39,129 bases of DNA, from positions 1 to 39,129 of the forward strand of contig NZ_JAQGIZ010000033.1 in NCBI RefSeq assembly GCF_028290885.1. The letters run 5' to 3'. This document shows, one piece after another, positions 26,085-35,161 of this stretch (position 1 is the first letter of the stretch; every line of letters begins with the position of its first letter). Under the pieces are notes generated by a model that worked only from the letters and a program-made list of their open reading frames with translations, had not been told where the DNA came from and made no database searches. The stretch comes from Phenylobacterium sp. GTDB lineage: Bacteria; Pseudomonadota; Alphaproteobacteria; Caulobacterales; Caulobacteraceae. The translations under genes were made by a program, and so were the position numbers.

Positions 26085-27161
26085 ATGCAGCTTGCCGACT
26101 TCGACTTCGACCTGCCCGACGATCGCATCGCGCTCAGGCCCGCAAAGCCGAGGGATTCGGCGCGCCTGCTGGTCGTGGCGCCGGGTGCGGCGCTGCGCGA
26201 CCTGTCGGTGAGCGACCTGCCCGGCGAGCTGCGCGCCGGCGACGTGCTGGTGCTGAACGACACCCGCGTCATCCCGGCCAGGCTGAAGGGCGTGCGCCAC
26301 CGCGGCGAGAACCGGGTGGCCGTGGAGGCGACCCTGCACCGCCGGCTGTCGGCCCATCAATGGACCGCCTTCATGCGGCCGGGGAAACGGCTGGCCGAGG
26401 GCGACCGGGTGGTGTTCGGCGAGAGCTCCGACCGGGCGTGCTTGCTGGGGGCGCTGGATGCCACCGTGACCGGCAAGGGCGAGGGCGGCGAGGTGACGCT
26501 GGCCTTCGATCTTTCAGGCCCCGGCCTCGACGCGGCCATCGGCGAGCGCGGCGCCATGCCATTGCCGCCCTATATCGCCGCTAAGAGGGCCGAGGACGAG
26601 CAGGACCGGCGCGACTACCAGACCGTCTATGCCGAGGAGGACGGTTCGGTGGCGGCCCCGACCGCCGGGCTGCACTTCACGCCGGAGCTGTTCGCGCGGC
26701 TGGAGCACGCGGGCGTCGGGACCGCGTTCGTCACCCTGCATGTCGGGGCCGGCACCTTCCTGCCGGTGAAGACCGAGACTGTGGCCGAGCATCGGATGCA
26801 CCCGGAATGGGGCGAGGTGGACGCCGCCACGGCGGAGCGGCTGAACGCCACGCGCCGGGCCGGCGGACGGATCGTCTGCGTCGGGACCACCTCGCTGCGG
26901 CTCTTGGAATCGGCGACCGGCGAGGACGGCGCGATCCGCGCCTTCGAAGGCGAGACGGCGATCTTCATCACGCCCGGCTACCGGTTCCGCGCCGCCGACG
27001 GCCTGATGACCAACTTCCACCTGCCGAGATCGACCCTGTTCATGCTGGTCTCGGCCTTTGCGGGCCTGGAGGTCATGCGAGCGGCCTATGCGCACGCGAT
27101 CGCCAGCGGCTACCGGTTCTATTCCTACGGCGACGCGAGCCTGCTCTGGCGGGCGGCCTGA
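26085..27161 (+). CDS. queA: S-adenosylmethionine:tRNA ribosyltransferase-isomerase
   Basis: The 358-residue enzyme adds the epoxycyclopentanediol moiety from SAM to preQ1-modified tRNA, the step before queuosine in queuosine synthesis. Family motifs: [24 protein letters not shown] at the N-terminus, [11 protein letters not shown] (about 57-67), [15 protein letters not shown] (about 187-201), [10 protein letters not shown] and the C-terminal YGDASLLW. The start is ATG 26085, where homology begins (MQLADFDF). The stop overlaps tgt by one base (TGATG), so the two queuosine enzymes are coupled. Length is standard. Confidence 0.97.
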   Translation: MQLADFDFDLPDDRIALRPAKPRDSARLLVVAPGAALRDLSVSDLPGELRAGDVLVLNDTRVIPARLKGVRHRGENRVAVEATLHRRLSAHQWTAFMRPGKRLAEGDRVVFGESSDRACLLGALDATVTGKGEGGEVTLAFDLSGPGLDAAIGERGAMPLPPYIAAKRAEDEQDRRDYQTVYAEEDGSVAAPTAGLHFTPELFARLEHAGVGTAFVTLHVGAGTFLPVKTETVAEHRMHPEWGEVDAATAERLNATRRAGGRIVCVGTTSLRLLESATGEDGAIRAFEGETAIFITPGYRFRAADGLMTNFHLPRSTLFMLVSAFAGLEVMRAAYAHAIASGYRFYSYGDASLLWRAA

Positions 27162-28276
27162 TGGCGGCGTTCCCGTTCGAGATCGCGGCGGCCGACGGCA
27201 AGGCGCGGACCGGCGTGCTCACCACCCCGCGCGGCGAAATCCGCACGCCGGCCTTCATGCCGGTGGGCACGGCGGGCACGGTCAAGGCGCTGACGACGGA
27301 GCAGGTGGCGGCCACTGGCGCGGACATCGTCCTGGGCAACACCTATCACCTGATGCTGCGGCCGGGCGCCGAGCGGGTGGCGCGCCTGGGCGGGCTGCAC
27401 CGGTTCATGCGCTGGGAGAAGCCGATCCTCACCGACTCCGGCGGCTTCCAGGTCATGTCGCTGTCCAGGATCTCCAAGGTCACCGAGGAGGCGGTCACCT
27501 TCCAGAGCCACATCGACGGCTCGAAGCTTGTGCTGACGCCGGAACGGTCCATCGCGATCCAGGCGGACCTGCTGGGCGCGGACATCGTCATGCAGCTCGA
27601 CGAACTGGTGTCCCTGCCGGCCACCGAAGACCGGGCGGGCGAGGCGATGCGGCGCTCGGCGCGCTGGGGGGAGCGGTCGAAGGCGGCGTTCGGCGAGCGC
27701 GGCGCCCAGGCGCTGTTCGGCATCCAGCAAGGCGGGACCTCCGAGGCCCTGCGCCGCGAATCCGCCGAGCGGCTGACCGAGACCGGCTTCGACGGCTACG
27801 CCATCGGCGGCCTGGCGGTGGGGGAAGGCCACGCGGGCATGGTCGAGGTGCTGGACTTCGCGCCGGCCATGTTGCCGCCCGATCGGCCGCGCTACCTGAT
27901 GGGGGTCGGCAAGCCGGTCGACATCGTCGAGGCGGTCGCCCGAGGTGTGGATATGTTCGACTGCGTGCTGCCGACCCGCTCCGGCCGCCACGGCCAGGCC
28001 TGGACCTGGGAGGGTTCGGTCAACCTGAAGAACGCCCGCTTCGCCGACGACGACGCGCCGCTGGATGCGGCGAGCCCCTGCGCGGCCAGCCGCGACTATT
28101 CCAAGGCCTACCTGCATCACCTGGTGAAGTCCGAGGAGATCCTGGCCCAGGTGCTGCTCTCCTGGCACAACCTGGCCTTCTTCCAGGACCTGATGGCCGC
28201 GCTCCGGGCCGCCATCGCCGAGGGCCGGCTGGACGCCTTCCGGAGGGACTTCGCCGCGCGCCAGGTGGTGCGTTGA
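27161..28276 (+). CDS. tgt: tRNA-guanine transglycosylase
   Basis: The 371-residue enzyme exchanges guanine-34 of target tRNAs for preQ1. Catalytic motifs are intact: [11 protein letters not shown] (Asp92, proton acceptor), GGLAVGEG and [12 protein letters not shown] (nucleophile Asp264). The C-terminal zinc site is unusual. E. coli has C-x-C-x2-C, but here the aligned residues are Ser305, Cys307 and Ser310 in [16 protein letters not shown], while the fourth ligand His336 is kept. The fold must therefore be stabilised without the usual three-cysteine zinc site, or bind metal differently. It is translationally coupled to queA upstream and overlaps the next membrane-protein gene by four bases. 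Confidence 0.96.
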   Translation: MAAFPFEIAAADGKARTGVLTTPRGEIRTPAFMPVGTAGTVKALTTEQVAATGADIVLGNTYHLMLRPGAERVARLGGLHRFMRWEKPILTDSGGFQVMSLSRISKVTEEAVTFQSHIDGSKLVLTPERSIAIQADLLGADIVMQLDELVSLPATEDRAGEAMRRSARWGERSKAAFGERGAQALFGIQQGGTSEALRRESAERLTETGFDGYAIGGLAVGEGHAGMVEVLDFAPAMLPPDRPRYLMGVGKPVDIVEAVARGVDMFDCVLPTRSGRHGQAWTWEGSVNLKNARFADDDAPLDAASPCAASRDYSKAYLHHLVKSEEILAQVLLSWHNLAFFQDLMAALRAAIAEGRLDAFRRDFAARQVVR

Positions 28277-29610
28277 GCCTGCAACGGGACCCCGACCTCG
28301 GGCGGCCCGTGCAGCTGATGTTCGGCGCGGCGCTGGCGGCCTGCCTGGCGCTCTCCGCCTGGCTCGCCTGGCGCACAGCGATCCTCGAACCCTATTCCGA
28401 CATGTTCGACTGGATGGCGCGCTACTACCGGCTGCAGGCGGACGGCGATTTCGGCCGCTATCTCTGGGCGCCGCACAACTTCCACCACCTGGTCTGGACC
28501 TTCCTGGTGCTCGACCTCGACATCCGGGCGTTCGGGGGCAGCGGCTATCTTTTCCTGGCGGTGGGCGTGCTTTGCCTCGCGGCCACGGCGGCCATGCTGG
28601 CCTATGTGGCGGCCAGCGCGGCCGGGCCGGGGCTGCGGCTGGTCGGCGCCGGCGGGGCGGCGGCGCTGAGCGCCATGGGCTGCCACGTGCTGGACGCCAG
28701 CGCCGACATCAACACTACCTACGTGCAAGCGCTGGTCTTTGCGGTGGCGGCCATCGTGCTGGCCGAGGGGCCGAACGGCCGCGGGATGCGCATCCGGCTG
28801 GCCGCGTCGCTCGCCTGCGCGCTGGCTGCGGGCCTGGGCAGCGCTGCCGGGCTTGCGGTCTGGCCCGCCCTGCTGTTCGGAGCCCTGCGGCGCCGGGACC
28901 GCGCCGCGGCCCTGGCCGTCCTCGCCATCGGGGGCGCCTTCGCCCTGCTGTATGGCGTCGGCGAGTCCGCCCCGCTCAACCCGGCGGTCGGCGCGATCGG
29001 TCTGCATCGCGTGATCGAGGCGGGGGGCCTGATCCTCAACTACCTGGGACTGCCGTGGGTGCGGGGGATACCCGGCGCCGGCGGGGCCATCGGCCTGGCC
29101 ATATTGGTGGCGTCAGGCGCGGCGGTCGCCTTCGACGCCCGCAGGCCGGCAGCCTGGCCCGAGCGGGCCGCGGCGCCGCTGATCCTGTTCTCGCTGGGCA
29201 CGGCGGCCATGGTGGGGGTGGCGCGGACCGGCGTGCTGGCGCCCGACGTGGCGCCGATGCGCTACGCCGTCTTCCTGATTCCCCTGCACGTCGGACTGTG
29301 GATATTGGCGTTGCCCTACCTGCGCCGCGCGTGGGAGCGATGGCCGAGGTCCATGGCGCGTGCGGTGGTCGCCGCTGCGGCGTTGATGCTCGTCCACCAG
29401 GGAGTGATGGCCGTCTATGCGGTGCGCACCGCCGACACCAACCTGCGGGTTATCGCCGACTTCCGGGCGGGCAGGCGCACGCCGGCGATGATTCCGACGA
29501 TTTATTCGGACCCCGGCGCGGCGCAGCCGCTCAGCGACCGGATGCGGCGCGAGGGCCTCTACCAGCGCGAACTGCGCCCCGATCCCGAAATCGGTCAGCG
29601 GACCGGATAA
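28273..29610 (+). CDS. Polytopic membrane protein, possible GT-C type glycosyltransferase
   Basis: The 445-residue product has about ten to eleven membrane segments, starting with [19 protein letters not shown] (about 15-33). The first external loop contains acidic residues in [14 protein letters not shown], the place where GT-C glycosyltransferases carry their catalytic Asp. No named family is recognised, so a glycosyltransferase role is tentative. The start is TTG 28273, overlapping the tgt stop (TTGA) with AGGTGG upstream. The end overlaps the convergent lipoprotein gene by 16 bases. Coupling to tgt may be positional only. Confidence 0.75.
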   Translation: MSLQRDPDLGRPVQLMFGAALAACLALSAWLAWRTAILEPYSDMFDWMARYYRLQADGDFGRYLWAPHNFHHLVWTFLVLDLDIRAFGGSGYLFLAVGVLCLAATAAMLAYVAASAAGPGLRLVGAGGAAALSAMGCHVLDASADINTTYVQALVFAVAAIVLAEGPNGRGMRIRLAASLACALAAGLGSAAGLAVWPALLFGALRRRDRAAALAVLAIGGAFALLYGVGESAPLNPAVGAIGLHRVIEAGGLILNYLGLPWVRGIPGAGGAIGLAILVASGAAVAFDARRPAAWPERAAAPLILFSLGTAAMVGVARTGVLAPDVAPMRYAVFLIPLHVGLWILALPYLRRAWERWPRSMARAVVAAAALMLVHQGVMAVYAVRTADTNLRVIADFRAGRRTPAMIPTIYSDPGAAQPLSDRMRREGLYQRELRPDPEIGQRTG

Positions 29611-30185
29611 CGGGGCTTCATGGACTGGTCGAGCACCGGGGCGCCGGCCAATTGATGGGAGGGCGTGGCCGGCGGATCGCACCCCTTTGCCTCGCCAAGC
29701 CCCTTCAGATAGCTCCGCCGCACGGCGCCGGCGGTGATCGCCTGCTGCACCAGGCGGTCATGACGCTCGGCCCCGGTGAGCTTCCGGATCCAGCCGCGGA
29801 AGGGGATCATGTCCGACGCCGCGCCCGACATGAGCCCCATCGCCGTCTCCTTTCCGCGGCCCATCAGGTCGTCCGGATCGGGCTCGGGCGCGTCGAGGTC
29901 GGCGCCCAGGGCGTCGGTCAGTGGCTGGAGCAGGACGTTGAGCTGCGCACAGCCTTTAGACGTCGGTCGCTGGTAGGGATCGGCCATGGCCTGCAGCAGC
30001 ACCGGGGGGATCTTGGTGCGCAGGACGTTCATGTCGCGCAGCGGAGATTCGGCCACGCCCTTCAGGTTCTCGCGGTTTGCCTCGTTGGAGGTCTGGACCT
30101 TCGGCGAGCCGTCGGAGCGCGTGGTCATGCAGCCGCCGAGCGCCAGAGCCGCGGCGGACAGGAGGAGAGGGGTGGCGTATCGCAT
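29595..30185 (-). CDS. Lipoprotein of unknown function
   Basis: From ATG 30185 the product is 196 residues, with a lipoprotein signal peptide ending LALGGC (Cys19) and Met at +2, so outer-membrane sorting is expected. The mature part is helical with VLRTKIPPVLLQAMADPYQ and a Cys in KGCAQLNVLLQPLTDALGAD. A short amphipathic GLMSGAASDMIPFRGWIRKL region lies in the middle and a second Cys in AKGCDPP. Upstream in-frame starts (30206) would disrupt the signal peptide. It is convergent with the polytopic membrane protein (16-base overlap). I do not recognise the family by name. Confidence 0.75.
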   Translation of the reverse strand: MRYATPLLLSAAALALGGCMTTRSDGSPKVQTSNEANRENLKGVAESPLRDMNVLRTKIPPVLLQAMADPYQRPTSKGCAQLNVLLQPLTDALGADLDAPEPDPDDLMGRGKETAMGLMSGAASDMIPFRGWIRKLTGAERHDRLVQQAITAGAVRRSYLKGLGEAKGCDPPATPSHQLAGAPVLDQSMKPRYPVR

Positions 30186-30235
30186 CGGGGCAACTCTAGC
30201 CGACATCGCCGTGGCGTTAAGGGGGGTGTGCGCCC

Positions 30236-30262
30236 TTGCCTCCGGCCGGCCCGGCGCCTAAG
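30236..30262 (+). promoter_or_regulatory. Possible promoter of tRNA-Lys
   Basis: TTGCCT at 30236-30241 and GCCTAAG at 30256-30262, 14 bases apart, resemble the GC-rich promoter type of this group and lie about 40 bases upstream of the tRNA. Confidence 0.35.
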
Positions 30263-30302
30263 GTCCGCGCCGCTTCGCCAGGGCCAGCTCAGGCCGCGTT
30301 GC

Positions 30303-30377
30303 GGGCCGGTAGCTCAGTGGTAGAGCATTCGACTTTTAATCGAATGGTCGTGAGTTCGAACCTCACCCGGCCTACCA
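30303..30377 (+). tRNA. tRNA-Lys (anticodon TTT)
   Basis: The 75-base cloverleaf is complete. The acceptor stem GGGCCGG pairs with CCGGCCT (one G-U) and a D-arm GCTC/GAGC follows. The anticodon stem TTCGA/TCGAA carries loop CTTTTAA (anticodon TTT at 30335-30337), and the T-arm is GTGAG-TTCGAAC-CTCAC. Discriminator A and an encoded CCA end it. It would read AAA and AAG lysine codons. Confidence 0.97.
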
Positions 30378-30394
30378 ACGTGGCGACCGGCCGG

Positions 30395-30994
30395 TCATGC
30401 CTGTTGCTGAAGGCCGCCGCCGCGGAACCGGTCGAGAAGGTCGCGCAGCAGGTCCGGCTTGGGCGCCGAACAGAGGGCCGGCGCAAGGCCGCGGATGTCG
30501 TCGACCGGCAGATCCCACCATCTTAGTTCGAGCAGCAGGGCGATCACCTCGTCGTCGAACCGGAACTTGAGACGGCGGGCCGGGTTACCGCCGACGATCT
30601 CATAGGGCTCGACGTCCTTGACCACCGTGGCGTTAACTCCGACGACCGCGCCGTCGCCGATCGTGACCCCTGACATGATCGTCGCGCCGTAGCCGATCCA
30701 GACGTCGCTCCCGACCGTGACATCGCCCTTGGTCGCCGGATGGCCGACGATCTCCCCGCCGCCCAGCTCCTCGACGAAGATGTGGCCGAATGGAAAGGTG
30801 GTGATCCAGTCCACCCGGTGGTTCCCGCCGAGGAAAATCGTCACCTTCTCGGCGATCGAGCAAAAGCTCCCCACCCGCAGGGCGGCGCCTTCCTTCCACT
30901 GCTTGATGGCGACATGCTGAAAGCCGTAGGTGAAGCGTCCAAAGGACACCCGGCTCGCGCCGACCATGCCTTGAACGCCGGCTACATTGGCCAC
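30395..30994 (-). CDS. CatB-like hexapeptide acetyltransferase
   Basis: The 199-residue product is a left-handed beta-helix acetyltransferase of the xenobiotic (CatB/Vat) type. Hexapeptide-repeat turns are visible in RVGSFCSIAEKVTIFLGGNH, VTVGSDVWIGYGATIMSG and VTIGDGAVVGVNATVV. His59 in GGNHRVDW matches the catalytic His of the family, and EIVGGNPARRLKFRF is the usual C-terminal coenzyme-A contact. It should transfer acetyl from acetyl-CoA to a hydroxyl group, perhaps on a sugar or antibiotic; sequence does not fix the substrate, and many members are not resistance enzymes. GTG start at 30994 with GAGG ten bases upstream. It lies next to a tRNA and stands alone. Confidence 0.88.
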   Translation of the reverse strand: MANVAGVQGMVGASRVSFGRFTYGFQHVAIKQWKEGAALRVGSFCSIAEKVTIFLGGNHRVDWITTFPFGHIFVEELGGGEIVGHPATKGDVTVGSDVWIGYGATIMSGVTIGDGAVVGVNATVVKDVEPYEIVGGNPARRLKFRFDDEVIALLLELRWWDLPVDDIRGLAPALCSAPKPDLLRDLLDRFRGGGLQQQA

Positions 30995-31207
30995 GGATCA
31001 TACCTCATGCGGCCGTCATAGCCGCCAGCGGGCGGCCTGTCTCGGGCCGGGAGGGGAGGGCTGGCCTGGCGGGACGCGGTTCCCCGGACTAGATTAGGAC
31101 CGCTGCGGCGGGCTACGACGGCCCTTCGGGTGCTATCTTCGGCCCCATCTGGACGGAGGGTCAAAGCGTCGGCGCAAGCGCGCTTTCCCGCCGCAGTATC
31201 TGGCTCC

Positions 31208-32314
31208 TTATCGTGACGGCGCCGCCGCAAACAGCGGGGTCATGGAACGCACGCCCTTGTCCTCGTCGGCCGCGTGGCCGAGGTGGGCGGGCAGTCCAAA
31301 GGCGTCTTCCAGCGTCCGCAACAGGGAATAGTGGTTGTAGGGCGTGGCGTCGCGCAGGCCGCGCGGGCCGTGGTTGGTGATCACCACCGTGGGGATATGA
31401 CCGCCGCCGAAGTTGGAGGGCGCATCGGGGGTCACCGCGCAGCACCCTTCGCGGGTCTTGCCGGCTCCCTCGTCGAAGGTGATCACGATGGCCACATTGC
31501 CGCGGCCCGCCCAGGCCGGCGTGGCCTGGATGCGCCGCACCAGTTCTCCGGCGACGGCGTCTCCCCGGCGGATCAGCGCGGCCTTGTTCGCCCCGTCGCA
31601 ATCGGCGGGGACGCCGGCCCCGTGCAGGCCGTGCATCTCGTTGCACTGGTTCGGCACGATCAGCGCGAAGGTGGGCAGATGGCCGCTCGCCAGGTCGCGG
31701 TCCAGCTGGTCGAAGCCGACGATGCGCTCGGCGCGGCGGGGGTCGTCCTGGACGCTGGCGAAGTTCATGAAGCCCGAGTGTTTCGAGGCGTAGAGCGCGG
31801 TGTTGCGGGTCCCATTGTCGAACCGCGGATCGCCGGCGATCACCGCCGGCGAGCCAGGCGCCGGCAGGCTCTCGTAATAGCCCTTCCAGCTCAGGCCAGC
31901 GGCCAGCAGCTGGTCGCCCAGGTGCGGCGCGCGGACCGTGTGGTCGGCGTAGCCCTCGGCCTTGGCGCCGTCGCAGAACGGCCGCGTCGAGCCCGCCTTG
32001 CAGTAGTAGGCGTCGTCGTCGTGGATGCCGAAGGTGTCGCCGCCCAGGACCGCGACGTAGTTGGCCTCGCTGGGATGGACCTCCCCGAAGAACTGGGTGG
32101 CGTCGCCATAGCGGGCCGCGAAGCCGGCGATGTTGGGCGCGGCGGCGGAGTCGAGGATCTGGTCGTAGTCCTTGTTCTCCTCGACGATGACGAAGACATG
32201 GTCGTAGCGCGGCACGGCCTTCGGGCCGGCGGCGACGGCGGGAAAGGCGGACGCAACCGCCAGGACGGCGGCGATCAGGCAGATATGGCGGCGCACAGGT
32301 ATTCCTCTCGACAT
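31208..32314 (-). CDS. Secreted phosphoesterase (acid phosphatase / phospholipase C family)
   Basis: The 368-residue product has a signal peptide (IPVRRHICLIAAVLAVASAF to AVAA) and a phosphoesterase domain with VPRYDHVFVIVEENKDYDQI (metal-binding Glu-Asn) and HPSEANYVAVLGG. FALIVPNQCNEMHG, VITFDEG and GGHIPTVVITNHGPRG follow, typical of the family that includes AcpA and phosphatidylinositol-type phospholipase C. It should release phosphate from organic phosphoesters outside the cytoplasm. The ATG overlaps the stop of the TonB receptor (ATGA), so both are made together. That coupling suggests scavenging: the receptor imports what the enzyme frees, or the enzyme processes what is captured. Confidence 0.86.
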   Translation of the reverse strand: MSRGIPVRRHICLIAAVLAVASAFPAVAAGPKAVPRYDHVFVIVEENKDYDQILDSAAAPNIAGFAARYGDATQFFGEVHPSEANYVAVLGGDTFGIHDDDAYYCKAGSTRPFCDGAKAEGYADHTVRAPHLGDQLLAAGLSWKGYYESLPAPGSPAVIAGDPRFDNGTRNTALYASKHSGFMNFASVQDDPRRAERIVGFDQLDRDLASGHLPTFALIVPNQCNEMHGLHGAGVPADCDGANKAALIRRGDAVAGELVRRIQATPAWAGRGNVAIVITFDEGAGKTREGCCAVTPDAPSNFGGGHIPTVVITNHGPRGLRDATPYNHYSLLRTLEDAFGLPAHLGHAADEDKGVRSMTPLFAAAPSR

Positions 32315-34968
32315 CAAAGCTTGAAGCGGACGCCCGCCTCGTAGGTTACGTCGTAGAACTCGCGCTGGATCGGGCGGTTCGGACTGCCTTCGTAGTAGCG
32401 CAGCGGGGTATCGAGCAGGTTCTTGGCGTTGAAGTAGACGCTGAGGCGCGGATCGATCTGGTAGCTCGAGGTCAGGTCCATGGTCAGCCGGCTGTCCTGC
32501 AGCACGTCCAGCGACTTGTCGCCGCCCAGCCCGAACAGGCTGTGGCTGACGTATTGCGACGACAGACGCACCTGCAGCCCATGCGCCTCGTAGAAACCGG
32601 CCAGGTTCCAGGTGATCTTGGAGGTGCCGGGCAGCAGCCCGAACTGAGCGGTCCCCGAACCGCTGGTGGCGGCGTCGTATTCCTGGATGCGGGAGTCCAC
32701 CAAGGTCAGGTTCGCGTCCAGGCCAAACCCATCGAAGGGTTGGGGCAGGAAGACAAATTTCTGATGATAGGCGAACTCGGCGCCCCGGGCATAGGCGGAG
32801 GAGAGGTTCAGGAAGGTGGTGACGTTGGCGAGCTGGCCCAGCGCCAATGGATCGGTGGTGATCCCGTGCTGGACGCGCGGGGCGATGTAGTTGTCGAACT
32901 GCTTGTCGAACAGGCCCACCTGAACGATGCCGCCGTTCCCCATGTAGTATTCCAGCGACAGGTCGAAATTGTTCCCGGTGGTCGGCTTCAGGTTCGGGTT
33001 ACCGCGCGATATCAACACCGTGCCGGGGTCGTTGGTGGTGTTGATCGAGGCGGTGGCCTTGTTCTGCTCGAACCCCGGCCGGCCGATCCCGGTGGAATAG
33101 ATCGCGCGCGCGATCAGGTTCGGGGCGAACGTATATTTCACCTGGGCGGTGGGGAACACGTCGGTGTAGTCCGCCTTGGTGCTCGAAAGCACCGGCGCGT
33201 TGTTGTTCGTCTGCACGAAGGCGGTGTACCTGGCCTGGGTTTTTTCGACCCGTGCGCCGACCAGGAAGCTCCAGGCGTCGATGTCGGTCGTGTACTGGCC
33301 GTAGCCCGCATAGATGTCCTCCCGCGCCTGGAAGAAGCCGTTGGGGTTGGTCGCTGAGGTTATACCGGTCTCGCTGTTGTAGATCGCGCGGATGGCGTAG
33401 CGGTCGATGAAGGGGCCGTTGGTGTAGTGGCCGTCGTAATAGGTGTTCGCTGGCCCCGAGACCGTCGACAGCAGGATCGAGGGCGCCGTGACGCCGCTGA
33501 AAACGATCGGGTCGACGGTCTTGTCCCTCAGCCGCGCCTCGAACCCGACCTTCAGCCGGTCGCTGTCGTTGATCAGGTGCACAGGCGTGAGGGCGTTGAC
33601 CGCATAGGCGGTCTCCCTGTCGACATCGAACTCCGATGAATTGCTGATCTTGGCGAGCTTGTACTGGGTGGCGTCATTCGGATTGAACGCCGTCGGATGG
33701 GTGGCGTCGGTAATGAAGGCGAAGCTCGGGAAGTCGACGTTGGACACGTTGTTGTAGGACACGGGGATTCCCGACGGGCCGTTGAAGGTCGCGCCGAAAT
33801 TGTAGCCGACGGCGAAGGTGGCGCGGCTGTAGGACGCCCGATAGTCGATCACCACATCGCCGAACCGGTCCTTGCCGCCGATCGCATAGACCTGGTTGCG
33901 GTGGGTCTCCTGCTCGTCCGTCAGGGTGATGGCCGGCTGGGTCGTGGTAACGAAGCCCTTGGGGTCGGCGGGATTGGGCGCGTTGGCCCCGCCGTCCAGG
34001 CTCTTCAGCAGCAGGAAGTTCTTGTGCACGGCCTCGATGTAGCCGGCGATGCTGGCCCGGGCGTAGTAGCTGTGGTCGTCGTTCGGCTGGAAGTCGAACT
34101 CGCCGCCGTAGCCAAAGCGGCGGCGGTTGTAGTCGTAGCGGCGGAAGTCGTACTGGTGCGCCGAGGTGTCGGTCGGCGGCGTATTGGCATCGACGTAGCT
34201 CACCTCAAGATCGTCGACCGCGCGCCGGTCGTCCTTGCGCGAAGCGTTCAGGACGAAGGAGAACGGCGTCGGATTGGAGATCCAGCCGGCGCGGACCGGC
34301 TGATCCTGGCCGTCGCCGTCGATGATCAGGCCATGGTCTCCGAACCCAAACCGCGCGCCGCCCGCCAGCTCCACGTTCGTCGGTCCGGTGTGGCTGTGCA
34401 ACGGCTCGTAGCCCCAGCCCAACGTGCCTTCGAGGAAGGGCCGCGACAGGTTGGCCGCACTGCGGGGGGTGAGCTCGACCGTGCCCCCCAGGCCTTCGCC
34501 CTCCTGTTCGGGAAGCCGCGTCTTGGTCACCACGATGCCGTCGATCGCGCCGGTCGGCAGGGTGTCGAATTCCACGGCTCGGCCGCCGCCGCCCGCGGCC
34601 GTGCCGCCGGCGTTGGTGTTCAGGAGCACCACCCCGCCATAGGTGGCGCCGTTCAGGTTGGCGTCGATGCCGCGGATGTTGACGAAGCGGCCTTCGCCGG
34701 TGTCGGTCGACAGCGAAATGCCCGGCATCCGCCCGAGCGCTTCGGCGGCGTTGAAGTCGGGGTACTTCAGGATGGTCTCGGCCGACTGCACGTCGATGAG
34801 GTTGGGCGCCTCCTGCTGGCGCTGGCGGGCGACGTTCTCTTCGCGTGGCGCCGTCACCACGATCCCGCTGACCATCTCGTTGGCGTCCGTAGCGGCGGCG
34901 TGAGCGGCGGTGGCGATGAGGATCGCGCTCGATCCCAACAGAACGGCGCGGAAGCGGGTCGGCATCAT
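32314..34968 (-). CDS. TonB-dependent outer-membrane receptor (Caulobacter type)
   Basis: The product is about 884 residues from ATG 34968 (MMPTRFRAVLLG), which opens a good signal peptide ending AAHA; an in-frame start at 34998 adds ten residues and spoils it. A TonB-box-like segment SGIVVTA follows. The plug domain comes next (QSAETILKYPDFNAAEALGR, GRFVNIRGIDANLNG, TGAIDGIVVTKT), then a long 22-strand-type barrel that ends in YEAGVRFKL with the terminal aromatic/Leu pattern of barrel proteins. It resembles the large TonB-Xanth-Caul group. It is coupled to the phosphoesterase downstream. The ligand is unknown; a phosphorylated organic compound is a reasonable inference. Confidence 0.92.
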   Translation of the reverse strand: MMPTRFRAVLLGSSAILIATAAHAAATDANEMVSGIVVTAPREENVARQRQQEAPNLIDVQSAETILKYPDFNAAEALGRMPGISLSTDTGEGRFVNIRGIDANLNGATYGGVVLLNTNAGGTAAGGGGRAVEFDTLPTGAIDGIVVTKTRLPEQEGEGLGGTVELTPRSAANLSRPFLEGTLGWGYEPLHSHTGPTNVELAGGARFGFGDHGLIIDGDGQDQPVRAGWISNPTPFSFVLNASRKDDRRAVDDLEVSYVDANTPPTDTSAHQYDFRRYDYNRRRFGYGGEFDFQPNDDHSYYARASIAGYIEAVHKNFLLLKSLDGGANAPNPADPKGFVTTTQPAITLTDEQETHRNQVYAIGGKDRFGDVVIDYRASYSRATFAVGYNFGATFNGPSGIPVSYNNVSNVDFPSFAFITDATHPTAFNPNDATQYKLAKISNSSEFDVDRETAYAVNALTPVHLINDSDRLKVGFEARLRDKTVDPIVFSGVTAPSILLSTVSGPANTYYDGHYTNGPFIDRYAIRAIYNSETGITSATNPNGFFQAREDIYAGYGQYTTDIDAWSFLVGARVEKTQARYTAFVQTNNNAPVLSSTKADYTDVFPTAQVKYTFAPNLIARAIYSTGIGRPGFEQNKATASINTTNDPGTVLISRGNPNLKPTTGNNFDLSLEYYMGNGGIVQVGLFDKQFDNYIAPRVQHGITTDPLALGQLANVTTFLNLSSAYARGAEFAYHQKFVFLPQPFDGFGLDANLTLVDSRIQEYDAATSGSGTAQFGLLPGTSKITWNLAGFYEAHGLQVRLSSQYVSHSLFGLGGDKSLDVLQDSRLTMDLTSSYQIDPRLSVYFNAKNLLDTPLRYYEGSPNRPIQREFYDVTYEAGVRFKL

Positions 34969-35061
34969 TTGAACTAGCCCCTGTGGGCGTCCGTACACGG
35001 ACGACTAACACTGCCAGGGCGTGGCACCCGGCTCACTCACCGGGGGTTGTGGGGCGGGTGT

Positions 35062-35079
35062 GTGCCATCTGCGTGACGG
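35062..35079 (-). promoter_or_regulatory. Weak PhoB-box-like repeat upstream of the TonB receptor
   Basis: On the minus strand CCGTCAC-GCAG-ATGGCAC gives two 7-base units separated by four bases. Each shares about five of seven positions with the Pho-box unit CTGTCAT. It lies about 95 bases before the receptor start. Phosphate control would suit the coupled phosphoesterase, but the match is weak. Confidence 0.25.
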
Positions 35080-35161
35080 TTTTCTCACCGCTGCGCGACA
35101 CTCGCGGGGAGGTTGTCCGGGTAAGGACGAAACGGCTGCTGCGGGCCGCTCCGCGGGCCGG

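Noticed and set aside
30385..30396. Palindrome GACCGGCCGGTC after the tRNA gene
   Set aside because: Short, overlaps the acetyltransferase stop codon, and no loop or T-run supports a terminator.
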